Shown: positions 46,359 to 55,042, counted from the first letter of the stretch. The stretch: 64,000 nucleotides of DNA from Nocardioides sp. CER19 (GCF_029846275.1 NZ_JARVWS010000002.1:868001-932000); one strand, 5' to 3'. The notes: generated from the letters alone by a model not told the origin. Numbers and translations: made by a program.

Positions 46359-46904
46359 CTACCCCATCACTCCCGAGGGCACCCCGACGAGGCCGCGGAG
46401 TCGCTTGAGACCGCGGTGCCGGGCGACCCGTACGGCGACGTGGCTGATGCCGAGCGCGGTCGCGGTCGTGGCGACGTCGAGCCCGATCACGTCGAGGCAG
46501 GTCACGACGTCGCGCTCCCGCTCCGGGAGCCCTGACAGCGCGGAGCGGACCCAGTCCTGGGCGACGTACGCCGGCTCGGGACCGGGAACCGGGTCCGGCT
46601 CGACCTCGGCGAGCGGCGTCGTGCGGCGGCGGCTGTCGCGTCGCCGCGCGTTGGCCTCGAGGTTGCGGGAGATCCCGAAGAGCCAGCCGGCGAACTCGTC
46701 GGACGACCCGGCGAAGCCGGCGATCTTGCTCGCGGCCGTCAGCCAGGTCTCCGCGGCCACGTCCTCGGCCGTGACCGCGCCGTCGGCCAGTGGCCGCCGC
46801 TGCAGCCACACGACCAAGCGCCCGGCGTGTGCTCGGTAGAGCTCACGCCAGGCGTCCGGGTCGCCTTGCTTGGCTGCGGCGACGGTGCGGTCGTCGTCTC
46901 TCAC
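46359..46904 (-). CDS. ECF-type sigma factor
   Basis: 181 aa from a GTG at 46904, overlapping the stop of an upstream membrane protein gene (GTGA). Region 2: GDPDAWRELYRAHAGRLVVWLQ and FAGWLFGISRNLEANARRRDS; region 4: LPERERDVVTCLDVIGLDVATTATALGISHVAVRVARHRGLKRL. The gene order is partner first, sigma second, opposite to the usual arrangement. It converges with the thioesterase gene (gap 17 nt). Confidence 0.85.
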   Translation of the reverse strand: MRDDDRTVAAAKQGDPDAWRELYRAHAGRLVVWLQRRPLADGAVTAEDVAAETWLTAASKIAGFAGSSDEFAGWLFGISRNLEANARRRDSRRRTTPLAEVEPDPVPGPEPAYVAQDWVRSALSGLPERERDVVTCLDVIGLDVATTATALGISHVAVRVARHRGLKRLRGLVGVPSGVMG

Positions 46905-47560
46905 GGACCGGTCGTCGGCTCGCTCGTCGGCTGGGGCGTCTTCGTCGGTTGGCCCGACGACCACTCCGGCGACGGCGAGGCCGAGGCCGTCGGGGTGTGC
47001 TGGTGTCCGGTCCCGGGCGAACCCTTGGCCCGCCGACCGTGGCGGTGCTGGTGCTGACCGACAGCCCGGCCAGGGTGCCGGACGTGGTCGGGATGCTTGC
47101 CGGACCCGTTGCCGAAGGCGTTGCCACGCGGACCGTTCGGGTGGTCCGTGCCCTGGGCGTGCGGGGAGGAGCTCGGGATGCTGCTGGGCGTGGCCACGCC
47201 CGGCGCCTCGGTGTGGGGACCGGAGGCGCCGGACGTGGGACCGAGGTCCGCACCAGGTGCGTGGGGGTCGCTGGTGCGGCTCGGCGCGGCGGGCGTCGTG
47301 TGTGCGGGAGGGGGTGCCGGGTTCGGTGCGATGGGGGATGGCACCCCCGGCAGGGCTCCCGCGATCCACGACGTCGCGGCCACCAGCCCGAGTGCCGCCG
47401 CTCCCATGGCGAGCACTCGAACCGGACGCAGCGGTGAACGGCGGGCGGATGCCGCCGCGCTCGCTGCGCTGAGCTCCACGAGCTGGGCCAGGAGAACGGG
47501 GTCGGGCTCGAGCGCCGGGACTGTGGCGCGGAGCTCGGGAAGTTCGTCCATGGGGGCCAT
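46901..47560 (-). CDS. membrane-anchored Pro/Thr/His-rich protein, sigma partner
   Basis: 219 aa (an ATG at 47551 is an alternative start). Residues about 1-45 are a soluble cytoplasmic segment (MDELPELRATVPALEPDPVL), then a helix (VLAMGAAALGLVAATSWIAG), then about 140 residues of low-complexity Pro/Gly/His/Thr/Ser. That tail looks like an unstructured wall-spanning stalk. The overlap with the sigma gene suggests an anti-sigma or sensing role, without a known domain. Confidence 0.65.
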   Translation of the reverse strand: MAPMDELPELRATVPALEPDPVLLAQLVELSAASAAASARRSPLRPVRVLAMGAAALGLVAATSWIAGALPGVPSPIAPNPAPPPAHTTPAAPSRTSDPHAPGADLGPTSGASGPHTEAPGVATPSSIPSSSPHAQGTDHPNGPRGNAFGNGSGKHPDHVRHPGRAVGQHQHRHGRRAKGSPGTGHQHTPTASASPSPEWSSGQPTKTPQPTSEPTTGP

Positions 47561-47592
47561 TCTCTGTGGAGTCCAGTCGAGGGGGAACGCGG

Positions 47593-47664
47593 TCAGCGGA
47601 CCGCGCCTCGGGTCGTCGCACCGTGGGGTGCGGGCACAGGCTGCGCAGCCTCGGTGCTCTGCAT
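47593..47664 (-). CDS. possible 23-aa leader peptide upstream of the sigma pair
   Basis: ATG at 47664 with a perfect GGAGG site 6 nt upstream, reading MQSTEAAQPVPAPHGATTRG to a TGA at 47593. It lies inside a stretch with three small hairpins (GGCTGCGCAGCC, CGCACC/GGTGCG, GCGGTC/GACCGC). It could be a translated leader or chance; no homology is known. Confidence 0.3.
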   Translation of the reverse strand: MQSTEAAQPVPAPHGATTRGAVR

Positions 47665-47675
47665 GCGGATCCTCC

Positions 47676-47717
47676 GTGACAGGTGCGAGAAAGTGTCGTG
47701 CGGTCGGTACCTGTCAC
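47676..47717 (-). promoter_or_regulatory. 9-bp inverted repeat before the leader peptide
   Basis: GTGACAGGT at 47676-47684 and its exact complement ACCTGTCAC at 47709-47717, 24 nt apart. On the minus strand the last arm lies immediately before the GGAGG site of the 23-aa leader. An operator or an RNA hairpin is possible. A GATGTAACG sequence (complement of 47731-47739) farther upstream resembles an ECF -35 element. Confidence 0.4.
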
Positions 47718-47754
47718 CGCAGGCTGGAGGCGTTACATCCGCTTGCGAGAAATC

Positions 47755-48144
47755 TCAGCCGGGGGTGTTGATCATGAACTGGGCGGCGTGGGTGACGTAC
47801 TCCCAGAAGCGGGCGTCCTGCTCCGGGGGGAGCCCGACGGAGTCGAGGGCGGCGCGGAAGTTCGCGAGCCAGTGGTCACGGGCCTCGGCGGTCACGGCGA
47901 AGGGTGCGTGGCGCATCCGCAGGCGCGGGTGGCCGCGCTGCTCGGAGTACGTCGTCGGGCCGCCCCAGTACTGGGTCAGGAAGAGGAGGAAGCGCTCCTC
48001 CGCCGGACCGAGGTCCTCCTCGGGGTACATCGGCCGGAGCACCGGGTCGTCGGCGACGCCTTCGTAGAACTTCGCGACGATGCGCCGCATCGTCTCGTGG
48101 CCGCCGATCTCGTCGTAGAAGCTGGCTGCCTGCTGCTCGGTCAC
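47755..48144 (-). CDS. truncated haemoglobin (group II, GlbO-like)
   Basis: 129 aa from a GTG at 48144. Proximal haem histidine is likely His79 in RLRMRHAPFAV, with the distal-side block FYEGVADDPVLRPMYPEEDL and a Trp in RDHWLANFRAAL, as in group II. Such proteins bind O2/NO and are linked to redox or respiration. The longer open frame upstream is not globin-like. Divergent OsmC gene starts 126 nt away. Confidence 0.9.
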   Translation of the reverse strand: MTEQQAASFYDEIGGHETMRRIVAKFYEGVADDPVLRPMYPEEDLGPAEERFLLFLTQYWGGPTTYSEQRGHPRLRMRHAPFAVTAEARDHWLANFRAALDSVGLPPEQDARFWEYVTHAAQFMINTPG

Positions 48145-48269
48145 CCGGCCATTCTCGCCCACCACGGAAGCAGCGGGCGGGCGGGGGACCCGGCGCCCGG
48201 TTGCACGCCGTCGCAGCCGTGCAAGGATCGGCAGCGACCCGTTCCCCACCACCACAAGGGAGATCGCAC

Positions 48270-48695
48270 ATGCCCACGACCCGCACCGCCACGACCGTCT
48301 GGGAGGGCACCCTCTTCGAGGGCGCCGGCAAGGTCACGCTCGACTCGTCCGGCCTCGGTACCTACGACGTCACGTGGGTCTCCCGCGCGGAGGCGCCCGG
48401 CGGCAAGACCAGCCCCGAGGAGCTGATCGCGGCCGCCCACTCGTCGTGCTTCTCGATGGCCTTCTCCAACGGCCTCGCAGGCAATGACACCCCGGCGACC
48501 AAGCTGACGGTCAACGCGGACGTCGAGTTCACGCCCGGCACCGGCATCACCGGCATCAAGCTCACCGTGCGCGGCGTCGTCGAGGGCCTCGACAACGACA
48601 CGTTCGTCCGGCTCGCCGAGGACGCCAAGACCAACTGCCCGGTCTCCCAGGCGCTCGCCGGCACCACGATCACGCTGGACGCCGCACTCGCCTGA
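48270..48695 (+). CDS. OsmC-family peroxide-handling protein
   Basis: 141 aa. The thiol pair is Cys60 (AAAHSSCFSMAFS) and Cys123 (TNCPVSQAL), as in OsmC/Ohr proteins that reduce organic hydroperoxides through these cysteines. The order and fold (TSPEELIAAAHSSC) favour the OsmC branch. Ribosome-binding site AGGGAGA before ATG 48270. A bidirectional hairpin terminator follows. Confidence 0.9.
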   Translation: MPTTRTATTVWEGTLFEGAGKVTLDSSGLGTYDVTWVSRAEAPGGKTSPEELIAAAHSSCFSMAFSNGLAGNDTPATKLTVNADVEFTPGTGITGIKLTVRGVVEGLDNDTFVRLAEDAKTNCPVSQALAGTTITLDAALA

Positions 48696-48711
48696 CCGGC
48701 GTACGTCGAGA

Positions 48712-48773
48712 CGGGCACCTGACCCTCCGGACCGCCTCGACGGCGTGTCGCGTGCGGAAGGGTCAGGTGCCCG
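48712..48773. terminator. bidirectional terminator-like hairpin including the mscS stop
   Basis: Arms CGGGCACCTGACCCTCCG (48712-48729) and CGGAAGGGTCAGGTGCCCG (48755-48773) pair almost fully. The right arm overlaps the last codons and stop of mscS on the minus strand (stop 48763-48765), so the same hairpin serves OsmC on the plus strand. Confidence 0.7.
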
Positions 48774-49785
48774 CGTGCGCCTCGTCCTGCCACTGCACCC
48801 GCTGGGTGACCGGGATCGAGATGCCCTCGTGGTCGAAACGGGCCTTGATCCGGGAGCGCAGCTCGCGGGCCACCTTCCACTGCTCCATCGGCTCGGTCTT
48901 GACCATGACCCGCACGCTGACCGACTCGGGGCCGAGCGTCTCGACCCCGGTCACCTCGGGCTCCTCGATGATGATCCCCTTGAAGTCCTCGTCCTCCCAC
49001 AGGTCGTGGGCAGCGTCGCGGAGGGTCGTGATCACCTTGCCGAGGTCCTCGCGGTAGCCGACCGTCACGTCGACGACGGCGCGCGACCAGTTCTGGCTCA
49101 TGTTGCCGACGCGCAGGATCTCGCCGTTCGGCACGTACCAGACCGTGCCGTTGACGTCGCGCAGCCGGGTCACCCGCAGAGAGACGGCCTCGACGGTCCC
49201 GGACGCCTCGCCGAGGTTGATGACGTCACCGACGCCGTACTGGTCCTCGAAGATCATGAACACGCCGGACAGGAAGTCCTTGACCAGCGACTGGGCGCCG
49301 AAGCCGAGCGCGATGCCGACGATGCCGGCGCTGGCGATGATCGGCGCGATGTTGACCCCGACCTGGTCGAGGATCATCGTCCCGAAGACGGCGATGAGGA
49401 TGCCGGTGAGGACGCTCTTGAGCAGGTCGCCCATCGTCTTGGCACGCTGCACCCGACGGGTCGCGTTGGCGCTCGCGAACCGGTCGCTCAGCCGGTCCGG
49501 GAGGACCCCCGCCTCGGCCCGCTTGACGACCCGGTTGACCAGCTTGAACAGCACCCAGCGGATCAGCAGGGCCAGCGCGACGAGGGCGATGATCGCGAGC
49601 GGCTTGCCGATGGCGATGTCCGCGGCGTCGGCGGCGGTCTGGTTGTGGGTCCAGTCGAAGACCTGCTGACAGATGTCCTCGCCCTCCTGGCAGGTGGCGA
49701 GCTGCTGGAGCCAGCCGGTGTGGGCGCCGGGAGAGGTGAGGGGTGGGGCAGTCGCGGTCATGGCGGTGGTGGCCGTCGTGAGCAT
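48763..49785 (-). CDS. MscS-type mechanosensitive channel
   Basis: 340 aa. N-terminal helices (about 62-80 and 125-145), the pore helix/Gly-Ala pattern IIASAGIVGIALGFGAQSLVKDFLSG, then the beta domain (FEDQYGVGDVINLGEASGTVE) and the C-terminal vestibule. It releases solutes upon osmotic down-shock. The N-terminus is longer than in E. coli MscS and has two cysteines (ATCQEGEDICQQ). The last codons lie in a shared terminator hairpin. Confidence 0.9.
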   Translation of the reverse strand: MLTTATTAMTATAPPLTSPGAHTGWLQQLATCQEGEDICQQVFDWTHNQTAADAADIAIGKPLAIIALVALALLIRWVLFKLVNRVVKRAEAGVLPDRLSDRFASANATRRVQRAKTMGDLLKSVLTGILIAVFGTMILDQVGVNIAPIIASAGIVGIALGFGAQSLVKDFLSGVFMIFEDQYGVGDVINLGEASGTVEAVSLRVTRLRDVNGTVWYVPNGEILRVGNMSQNWSRAVVDVTVGYREDLGKVITTLRDAAHDLWEDEDFKGIIIEEPEVTGVETLGPESVSVRVMVKTEPMEQWKVARELRSRIKARFDHEGISIPVTQRVQWQDEAHAGT

Positions 49786-49858
49786 GGCCCCCAGTATGGC
49801 GACCCCGAATCAAGTCCCCGGTTCAGCCGCCGGGCCCGATGCCGATATCCTGGCGCCC

Positions 49859-50218
49859 GTGACCATCCCGCAGCAGACCTTCGTCCGCCGGGCCGCCGTG
49901 ACGGCCTCGCTCGTCGCCGCCACCGCCGCTGGTGTCATCGTCGGGGCGGGTCCCGCCTCGGCCGACGTACCGGAGGGCTGGGCACCCGATACCCACATGA
50001 GCTGGGGCCACCTGCTCGTCCTCATCCTCGCCATCCCGGTCGGCCTCGCGATCATCATCAGCCTGCTGGCCGCGCTCCCTGGCCTGGTCAAGGGCGAGGG
50101 CATCACCGGCGGTCACGCCGGCGGCCAGTGGCTGGGCGGTCCCCGTCAGGGCACCTCCGAGCTGGCCGGTCCCGACAGCGAGGAGTCGAAGGCAGGCGGA
50201 GCCAGTGCCCGCTGGTGA
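49859..50218 (+). CDS. signal-like plus membrane helix protein, function unknown
   Basis: 119 aa from a GTG at 49859. A first hydrophobic stretch with AAVTASLVAATAAGVIVGAGPASA looks like a signal peptide ending near ASA. A second helix (LVLILAIPVGLAIIISLLAALPG) precedes a soluble Gly/Ser-rich tail. It overlaps the DUF5130 gene by 14 nt in another frame. No domain recognised. Confidence 0.6.
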   Translation: MTIPQQTFVRRAAVTASLVAATAAGVIVGAGPASADVPEGWAPDTHMSWGHLLVLILAIPVGLAIIISLLAALPGLVKGEGITGGHAGGQWLGGPRQGTSELAGPDSEESKAGGASARW

Positions 50219-50570
50219 CCGCCTGACGACGGGGCAGCGGTACGCCGTCGAGGAGTCCATCCGCAAGGCGGAGCTGCAGTCCCGCGCTGAGTTCTCCGTC
50301 TACGTCGGCCCGGTCGACGGCGACGACACCCATGCGTTCGCGACGCAGCTGCACAACACGCTCGTGGCCCCCACGCGCAGCATCATGATCGTCGTCGACC
50401 CGGATCGCCGGGTCCTCGAGATCGTCACCGGCGGCTGGGTCCGCCGCACGCTCTCCGACGCGGAGGCGACGCTGGCCGCGGAGACGATGCGCTCCTCGTT
50501 CGCCGAGGGCGACCTGGTCGGCGGCCTGCGCGCCGGCATCGCGATGCTGGCTGACCACGCCCGCACCTGA
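50205..50570 (+). CDS. DUF5130 (TPM-like) small protein
   Basis: 121 aa starting GTG at 50205 (MPAGDRLTTGQRYAVEESIR). Alpha/beta TPM-like pattern: SRAEFSVYVGPVDGDDTHAFA, SIMIVVDPDRRVLEIVTGGWV and EATLAAETMRSSFAEGD. It matches DUF5130 (Rv2468c-like, from memory), function unknown. Converges on pepN with a hairpin terminator between, echoing the mycobacterial order. Confidence 0.78.
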   Translation: MPAGDRLTTGQRYAVEESIRKAELQSRAEFSVYVGPVDGDDTHAFATQLHNTLVAPTRSIMIVVDPDRRVLEIVTGGWVRRTLSDAEATLAAETMRSSFAEGDLVGGLRAGIAMLADHART

Positions 50571-50586
50571 CCTGCTGACAGACGCC

Positions 50587-50625
50587 GATCGGGGCCGACC
50601 AGGATTGCTCCTGGCGGCCCCGATC
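50587..50625. terminator. bidirectional hairpin between DUF5130 and pepN
   Basis: GATCGGGGCCG (50587-50597) pairs perfectly with CGGCCCCGATC (50615-50625), and the inner segment CCAGGA/TCCTGG adds a second pairing. Located 17 nt after the plus gene and 16 nt after pepN's end. Confidence 0.75.
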
Positions 50626-50640
50626 TGCGTTGCGTGAGCC

Positions 50641-53187
50641 TTACTCGGCGTCCTTCGCCTGGGCGGCAAGGGCGCGGGCGGCGGCGTCGCGGCCCTCCCG
50701 GACATAACGCTGGGCGGCCGGCTCGGCCGAGGAGCGCTCCAGCCACGCGTCGGCCTTCTCGAGGAGCGCCGGCGAGGCGGCGAACTTCGGGAAGAGCCCG
50801 GCCAGCGCCACCGACGCCTTGTGGGTCCCGAGGTGCTCCCAGATCGTGTCGGCGGCCTCGAAGTAGCGGTCGACGTACGGCGCCAGGACCTCGTCCTGCC
50901 GAGGCTGGTTGAAGGACAGCGAGATCTCGCGCGCGGTCTCGTTGGGCGTGCTGGTGCTGACCACCGCCGCCTCCCAGGCGGCTGCCTTCGCGTCGGCGTC
51001 CGGTCGCGATGCCCGGGCCGCGGCGGCCTTCTCCTGCCCGGAGATGGTGTTGTCGCGCTCGAGCTCGGCGGCGATCTCCGCCTCACCGAACGCGCCGGCA
51101 CGGGCCAGCCCGACGATGAGCGACCAGCGCAGGTCCTGGTCGACCTCGAGCCCCTCGAAGGAGAGGCTGCCGTCGAGCAGCGCCTTCAGGTCGGCGACGG
51201 CACCGTCGGTGTGAGCCGCGGCGGCGAAGGCCCGCACGAAGGTGAGCTGGTGGTCGCTGTGCGGAGCGGCGGTGTCGATGAGCCCCCGCAGACCGGACTC
51301 CCAGCGGGCGGCGGTCGCCGCGCGCTTCGCCGGAGCCGAGTACGTCGACACGGCCAGCGCGGCGTTGGTCGGGATGCGCGTGACGCCCCACGCGTCGGTC
51401 TCGTGGCCGATGTTGGCCAGGACGAGGTCGACGTAGTCGCTGACAGCCATCTCGGCGTCGCGGGTCATGTCCCAGGCGGCGCTCCAGATGAGCGCGCGGG
51501 CGAGCGAGTCGGAGATCTTCGCGAGGCCGGTGAGCGCGGTGCCGAGGGAGCGCTCGTCGAGGCGGATCTTCGCGTAGGTCAGGTCGCTGTCGTTGAGCAG
51601 CAGGAGATCGGGCTGCGCCTTGCCGACGAGCTCCTCGAGCTCGGTCAGCTCGCCCTCGACGTCGACCTCGACGTAGTCGGTGCGCACGATCGAGCCGTCG
51701 GCGTCGGCGTTGTAGAGGCCGACGCCGACCCGGTGCCGGCGCAGCGTCGGCCAGTCGGGGTTCGCGGTCTGGCGGATCGCGATCGACTCGTAGGTCCCGT
51801 CGGCCGCGAGCGTGAACTCCGGCGTGAGCGTGTTGACGCCAGCGGTCTGCAGCCACTCCTGCGCCCAGCCCTGGAGCTCACGGCCGGAGGCCGACTCGAG
51901 GTGGCGCAGCAGGTCGCCGAAGGTCGCGTTGCCGTAGGCGAACTCCTTGAAGTAGGTGCGCAGGCCGGCGAGGAACGGGTCGAGACCGACCCAGGCGACG
52001 AGCTGCTTGAGCACCGACGCGCCCTTGGCGTAGGTGATCATGTCGAAGTTGACCTCGACCGCCTGCAGGTCGTAGTTGTCGGCGGCGATCGGGTGCGTCG
52101 TCGGCAGCTGGTCCTGCGTGTAGCCGGTGATCTTGCGGGCGTTGGCGAAGCCGGTCCAGGAGTCGGTGAACTCGGTCGCCTCCACCTCGGCGTGGTAGCA
52201 GGCCCACTCGGCGAACGACTCGTTCAGCCAGAGGTCGTCCCACCACTTCATGGTGACGAGGTCGCCGAACCACATGTGCGCCATCTCGTGCAGGATCACG
52301 CTGGCGCGGAACTCGTAGAACGAGCGCGGCTGCCGGGAGCGGGGGAGGTACTCGTCGCGCAGCGTCACGGCGCCGGCGTTCTCCATCGCGCCCATGTTGT
52401 ACTCCGGCACGTAGAGCTGGTCGTACTTGCCGAACGGGTAGGGGAAGTCGAAGGTCTCCTCGAAGAACTCGAAGCCCTGCTTGGTGAGCTTCACGATCTC
52501 GTCGCGGTCGAGGTAGGGCACCAGGGACTGGCGGCAGTAGTGGCCGAGCTCGATCGGGCCGTTCTTGCCCTCGTAGGTGTCGAAGACGCCGTGGTACTCG
52601 CCGGCGATGATCGCCGTGATGTAGGTCGACATGCGCTTGGTCGGCTCGAAGTGCCAGACCGCCTTGCCCTCACCGAGCTGCTCCGGCGTCGGCGTGGGGG
52701 AGTTGGACACGACCGTCCAGCTCTCCGGGGCGGTGACGTGGAAGGTGAACGGCGCCTTCAGGTCGGGCTGCTCGAACGTCGTGAAGACACGCCGGGCGTC
52801 CGGGACCTCGAACTGCGTGTAGGTGTAGACGCGGTCGTCGGCCGGGTCCACGAAGCGGTGCAGGCCCTCGCCGGTGTGGCTGTAGGTGCAGTCGGCCTTG
52901 ACGACGAGCGTGTTCTCCGCGGCCAGGTCGGGGAGGGTGATCCGGCTGTCGGCGTACGCCGTGGCGGGGTCGAGCGACGTGCCGTTGAGCGTGATCTCGT
53001 GGACGGTGGCGCCCACGAGGTCCGCGAAGGTCGTGGCTCCGGGAGTGGTCGCGGTGAAGACGAGGGTGGTCGTCGAGGCGAAGGTGGTGGAACCCGTGGT
53101 GAGGTCCAGCGAGACGTCGTAGGAGGTGACGTCGAGAAGGGCGGCGCGGTCGGCGGCCTCGGCCCGGGTGAGGTTCGTTCCTGGCAT
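50641..53187 (-). CDS. pepN: aminopeptidase N (M1)
   Basis: 848 aa from the ATG at 53187; another in-frame ATG at 53196 exists, but GAGG is best placed for 53187. The exopeptidase motif GAMEN (NMGAMENAGAVT) and zinc motif HEMAHMWFGDLVTMKWWDDL with NESFAEW are intact. C-terminal ERAP1-like helical domain present. Cytoplasmic general peptidase. Upstream lies an 18-bp palindrome shared with the divergent CHAP gene. Confidence 0.95.
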   Translation of the reverse strand: MPGTNLTRAEAADRAALLDVTSYDVSLDLTTGSTTFASTTTLVFTATTPGATTFADLVGATVHEITLNGTSLDPATAYADSRITLPDLAAENTLVVKADCTYSHTGEGLHRFVDPADDRVYTYTQFEVPDARRVFTTFEQPDLKAPFTFHVTAPESWTVVSNSPTPTPEQLGEGKAVWHFEPTKRMSTYITAIIAGEYHGVFDTYEGKNGPIELGHYCRQSLVPYLDRDEIVKLTKQGFEFFEETFDFPYPFGKYDQLYVPEYNMGAMENAGAVTLRDEYLPRSRQPRSFYEFRASVILHEMAHMWFGDLVTMKWWDDLWLNESFAEWACYHAEVEATEFTDSWTGFANARKITGYTQDQLPTTHPIAADNYDLQAVEVNFDMITYAKGASVLKQLVAWVGLDPFLAGLRTYFKEFAYGNATFGDLLRHLESASGRELQGWAQEWLQTAGVNTLTPEFTLAADGTYESIAIRQTANPDWPTLRRHRVGVGLYNADADGSIVRTDYVEVDVEGELTELEELVGKAQPDLLLLNDSDLTYAKIRLDERSLGTALTGLAKISDSLARALIWSAAWDMTRDAEMAVSDYVDLVLANIGHETDAWGVTRIPTNAALAVSTYSAPAKRAATAARWESGLRGLIDTAAPHSDHQLTFVRAFAAAAHTDGAVADLKALLDGSLSFEGLEVDQDLRWSLIVGLARAGAFGEAEIAAELERDNTISGQEKAAAARASRPDADAKAAAWEAAVVSTSTPNETAREISLSFNQPRQDEVLAPYVDRYFEAADTIWEHLGTHKASVALAGLFPKFAASPALLEKADAWLERSSAEPAAQRYVREGRDAAARALAAQAKDAE

Positions 53188-53249
53188 GGGGCGCATCCTC
53201 GCACGGTGACGGAAGTCGCTTTTTCGTGACCCCTCACCAGGCCCTCGAA

Positions 53250-53267
53250 AACTACAACATTGTAGTT
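53250..53267. promoter_or_regulatory. 18-bp perfect palindrome between pepN and CHAP genes
   Basis: AACTACAA-CA-TTGTAGTT, exact two-fold symmetry in an AT-rich patch. It resembles BlaI/CopY-type operators (TACA...TGTA) by memory. It lies 48 nt from the CHAP GTG and 63 nt from the pepN ATG, so it could regulate either gene or both. Confidence 0.6.
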
Positions 53268-53314
53268 CTTCCGACGGCGTGTCGCGTTGACAATCTTTTC
53301 TCTAGAGTGCTCGC

Positions 53315-54994
53315 GTGCCACTCCAGTCACATCGGTATCAGCGACCACTTCAGGCCCTGGCGACCCTGCTCGCAGGTGTGCTCCTGGCCCTGGCGCTGCC
53401 CGCGGAGAGTGGCATGGCCGAGCAGACCGACGCGGGTGCGACCGCGACGGTGGTGATCTGCCAGGGGTTCGACGGCTGCCAGAGCCGCGGCTACTCCCAC
53501 CAGGGCTACAAGACCGCCAAGGGCAGCATGTACTGGAACATGTACTCGGGCGTGAACTGCACCAACTACGTCGCCTACCGCATGATCAAGAACGGCGGCT
53601 CGGCCACGCGCCCCGCCCAGCTCAAGACCGGCAAGGGCAACGCCGAGTACTGGGGCCCCTCGTTCGGCTACAACGCGACCCCGATGGTCGGCTCCATCGC
53701 CTGGTGGAAGGCGAACGTGCCTGGTGCGGGCTCGGCCGGCCACGTCGCCTATGTCGAGCAGGTCATCAGCGCCACCGAGATCGTCATCTCCGAGTCCAAC
53801 TACGGCAGCGAGTTCTCCTGGCGGCGGATCTCCAAGAGCGCCGGCCCGTGGCCCAGCGGCTTCATCCACTACAAGGACGTGGCGCTCAAGGCGACGGCCG
53901 CACCGACGGTCGTCGGCACCGCCAAGGTCGGGGTGCCGCTGCGCGCCACCACGGGCACGTGGACGCCGGCAGGCACCTACACCTACCAGTGGTACGCCGC
54001 CGGGCACACGATCGTGGGCGCCACGGCGTCGACCTTCACACCGGGCGCCGGCGAGCTGGGCAAGGCGATCCAGGTCCGGGTCACGGCCGCCCGGGCGTCG
54101 TACGTCTCCGGTGGGTCGTCGAGCGCAGCCACGGCCGCGACCGCACCCGGAACCCAGACGGTGGGGACCCCGCCCAGCATCGACGGGACCGCCCAGGTCG
54201 ACCAGACCCTCACCGCCTCCCTCGGCGACTACACCCCGAAGCCCGCGAGCACGACGGTCCAGTGGCTGGCCGACGGCGCGCCGATCCCCGGCGCGACCGG
54301 CCCGACCTACAAGCCGACGCAGGACGTGGCCAACGAGCGGCTCAGCATCGTCGTCACGACGACCACGCCGGGCTACACCACGCTCACCACCACGTCGGCG
54401 CCGACCGACCCGGTGCTGGCGCCCGACATCACGGTCGCGCAGCCCGGCGGCGTCCAGGGCAAGCTCCTCGTGGGCGAGACCCTGACCGCCGACCCGGGCG
54501 TGCTCAAGCCGAGCGACGCCAAGGCGACGTACGTCTGGATGCGCGACGGCCAGCAGATGCCCGCGTTCACCGGGCCGCGCTACGTGGTCAAGCCGCTCGA
54601 CATCGGCAAGAAGATCTCCGTCCGGGTCCAGCTCACGCACCTGGGCTACCGGAGCAAGGCCCTGGTGCTCGGGCCGGTCGGCGGCGTGAAGGCGCCCTCC
54701 GGGCTCGAGGTCCGGGTGGCGACGACCCGAGCCCGCACCGCGCTCGTCAAGGTGATCGTCACCGCCCCCGACTCCCGCCGGCCGTCCGGCAACGTCTGGC
54801 TGAAGATGCAGGGCAAGAAGCACCTCGTGCGCCTCGTTCGCGGTGTCGGCAAGGTGCGGCTCACCGGCCTGCGGCCCGGACAGCGTCGGCTCGTGGCCCT
54901 CTACATGGGTGACGCGCGCACCACGAGGGTGAAGAGCACGGTCACGGTGAAGGTGCGCGGCGCGCAGCCGGTCAAGAAGACCAAGCGCGGCTGA
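53315..54994 (+). CDS. secreted CHAP-domain amidase with repeated Ig-like modules
   Basis: 559 aa from GTG at 53315. Signal segment (ALATLLAGVLLALALPAESG) then a CHAP domain with catalytic Cys82 (GVNCTNYVAYRM) and His143 (GHVAYVEQV). From about residue 190 come three modules of about 90 residues, each opening with a variant of G-T-A-x-V-G/D-x-x-L (IGTAKVGVPLRATTGTW, IDGTAQVDQTLTASLGDY, GKLLVGETLTADPG), and a basic C-terminal module (TARALVKVI..., QRRLVALYMGDARTTRVKST). Likely cuts peptidoglycan cross-links. Confidence 0.85.
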   Translation: MPLQSHRYQRPLQALATLLAGVLLALALPAESGMAEQTDAGATATVVICQGFDGCQSRGYSHQGYKTAKGSMYWNMYSGVNCTNYVAYRMIKNGGSATRPAQLKTGKGNAEYWGPSFGYNATPMVGSIAWWKANVPGAGSAGHVAYVEQVISATEIVISESNYGSEFSWRRISKSAGPWPSGFIHYKDVALKATAAPTVVGTAKVGVPLRATTGTWTPAGTYTYQWYAAGHTIVGATASTFTPGAGELGKAIQVRVTAARASYVSGGSSSAATAATAPGTQTVGTPPSIDGTAQVDQTLTASLGDYTPKPASTTVQWLADGAPIPGATGPTYKPTQDVANERLSIVVTTTTPGYTTLTTTSAPTDPVLAPDITVAQPGGVQGKLLVGETLTADPGVLKPSDAKATYVWMRDGQQMPAFTGPRYVVKPLDIGKKISVRVQLTHLGYRSKALVLGPVGGVKAPSGLEVRVATTRARTALVKVIVTAPDSRRPSGNVWLKMQGKKHLVRLVRGVGKVRLTGLRPGQRRLVALYMGDARTTRVKSTVTVKVRGAQPVKKTKRG

Positions 54995-55042
54995 GCGCAG
55001 GCCCGCGGCATATCCGTCGGCGGTGCGGTGTTGGATGCAGAC

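Noticed and set aside
53287-53308. TTGACA and TAGAGT as a promoter for the CHAP gene
   Set aside because: The spacer is only 10 bp, too short for a standard promoter.
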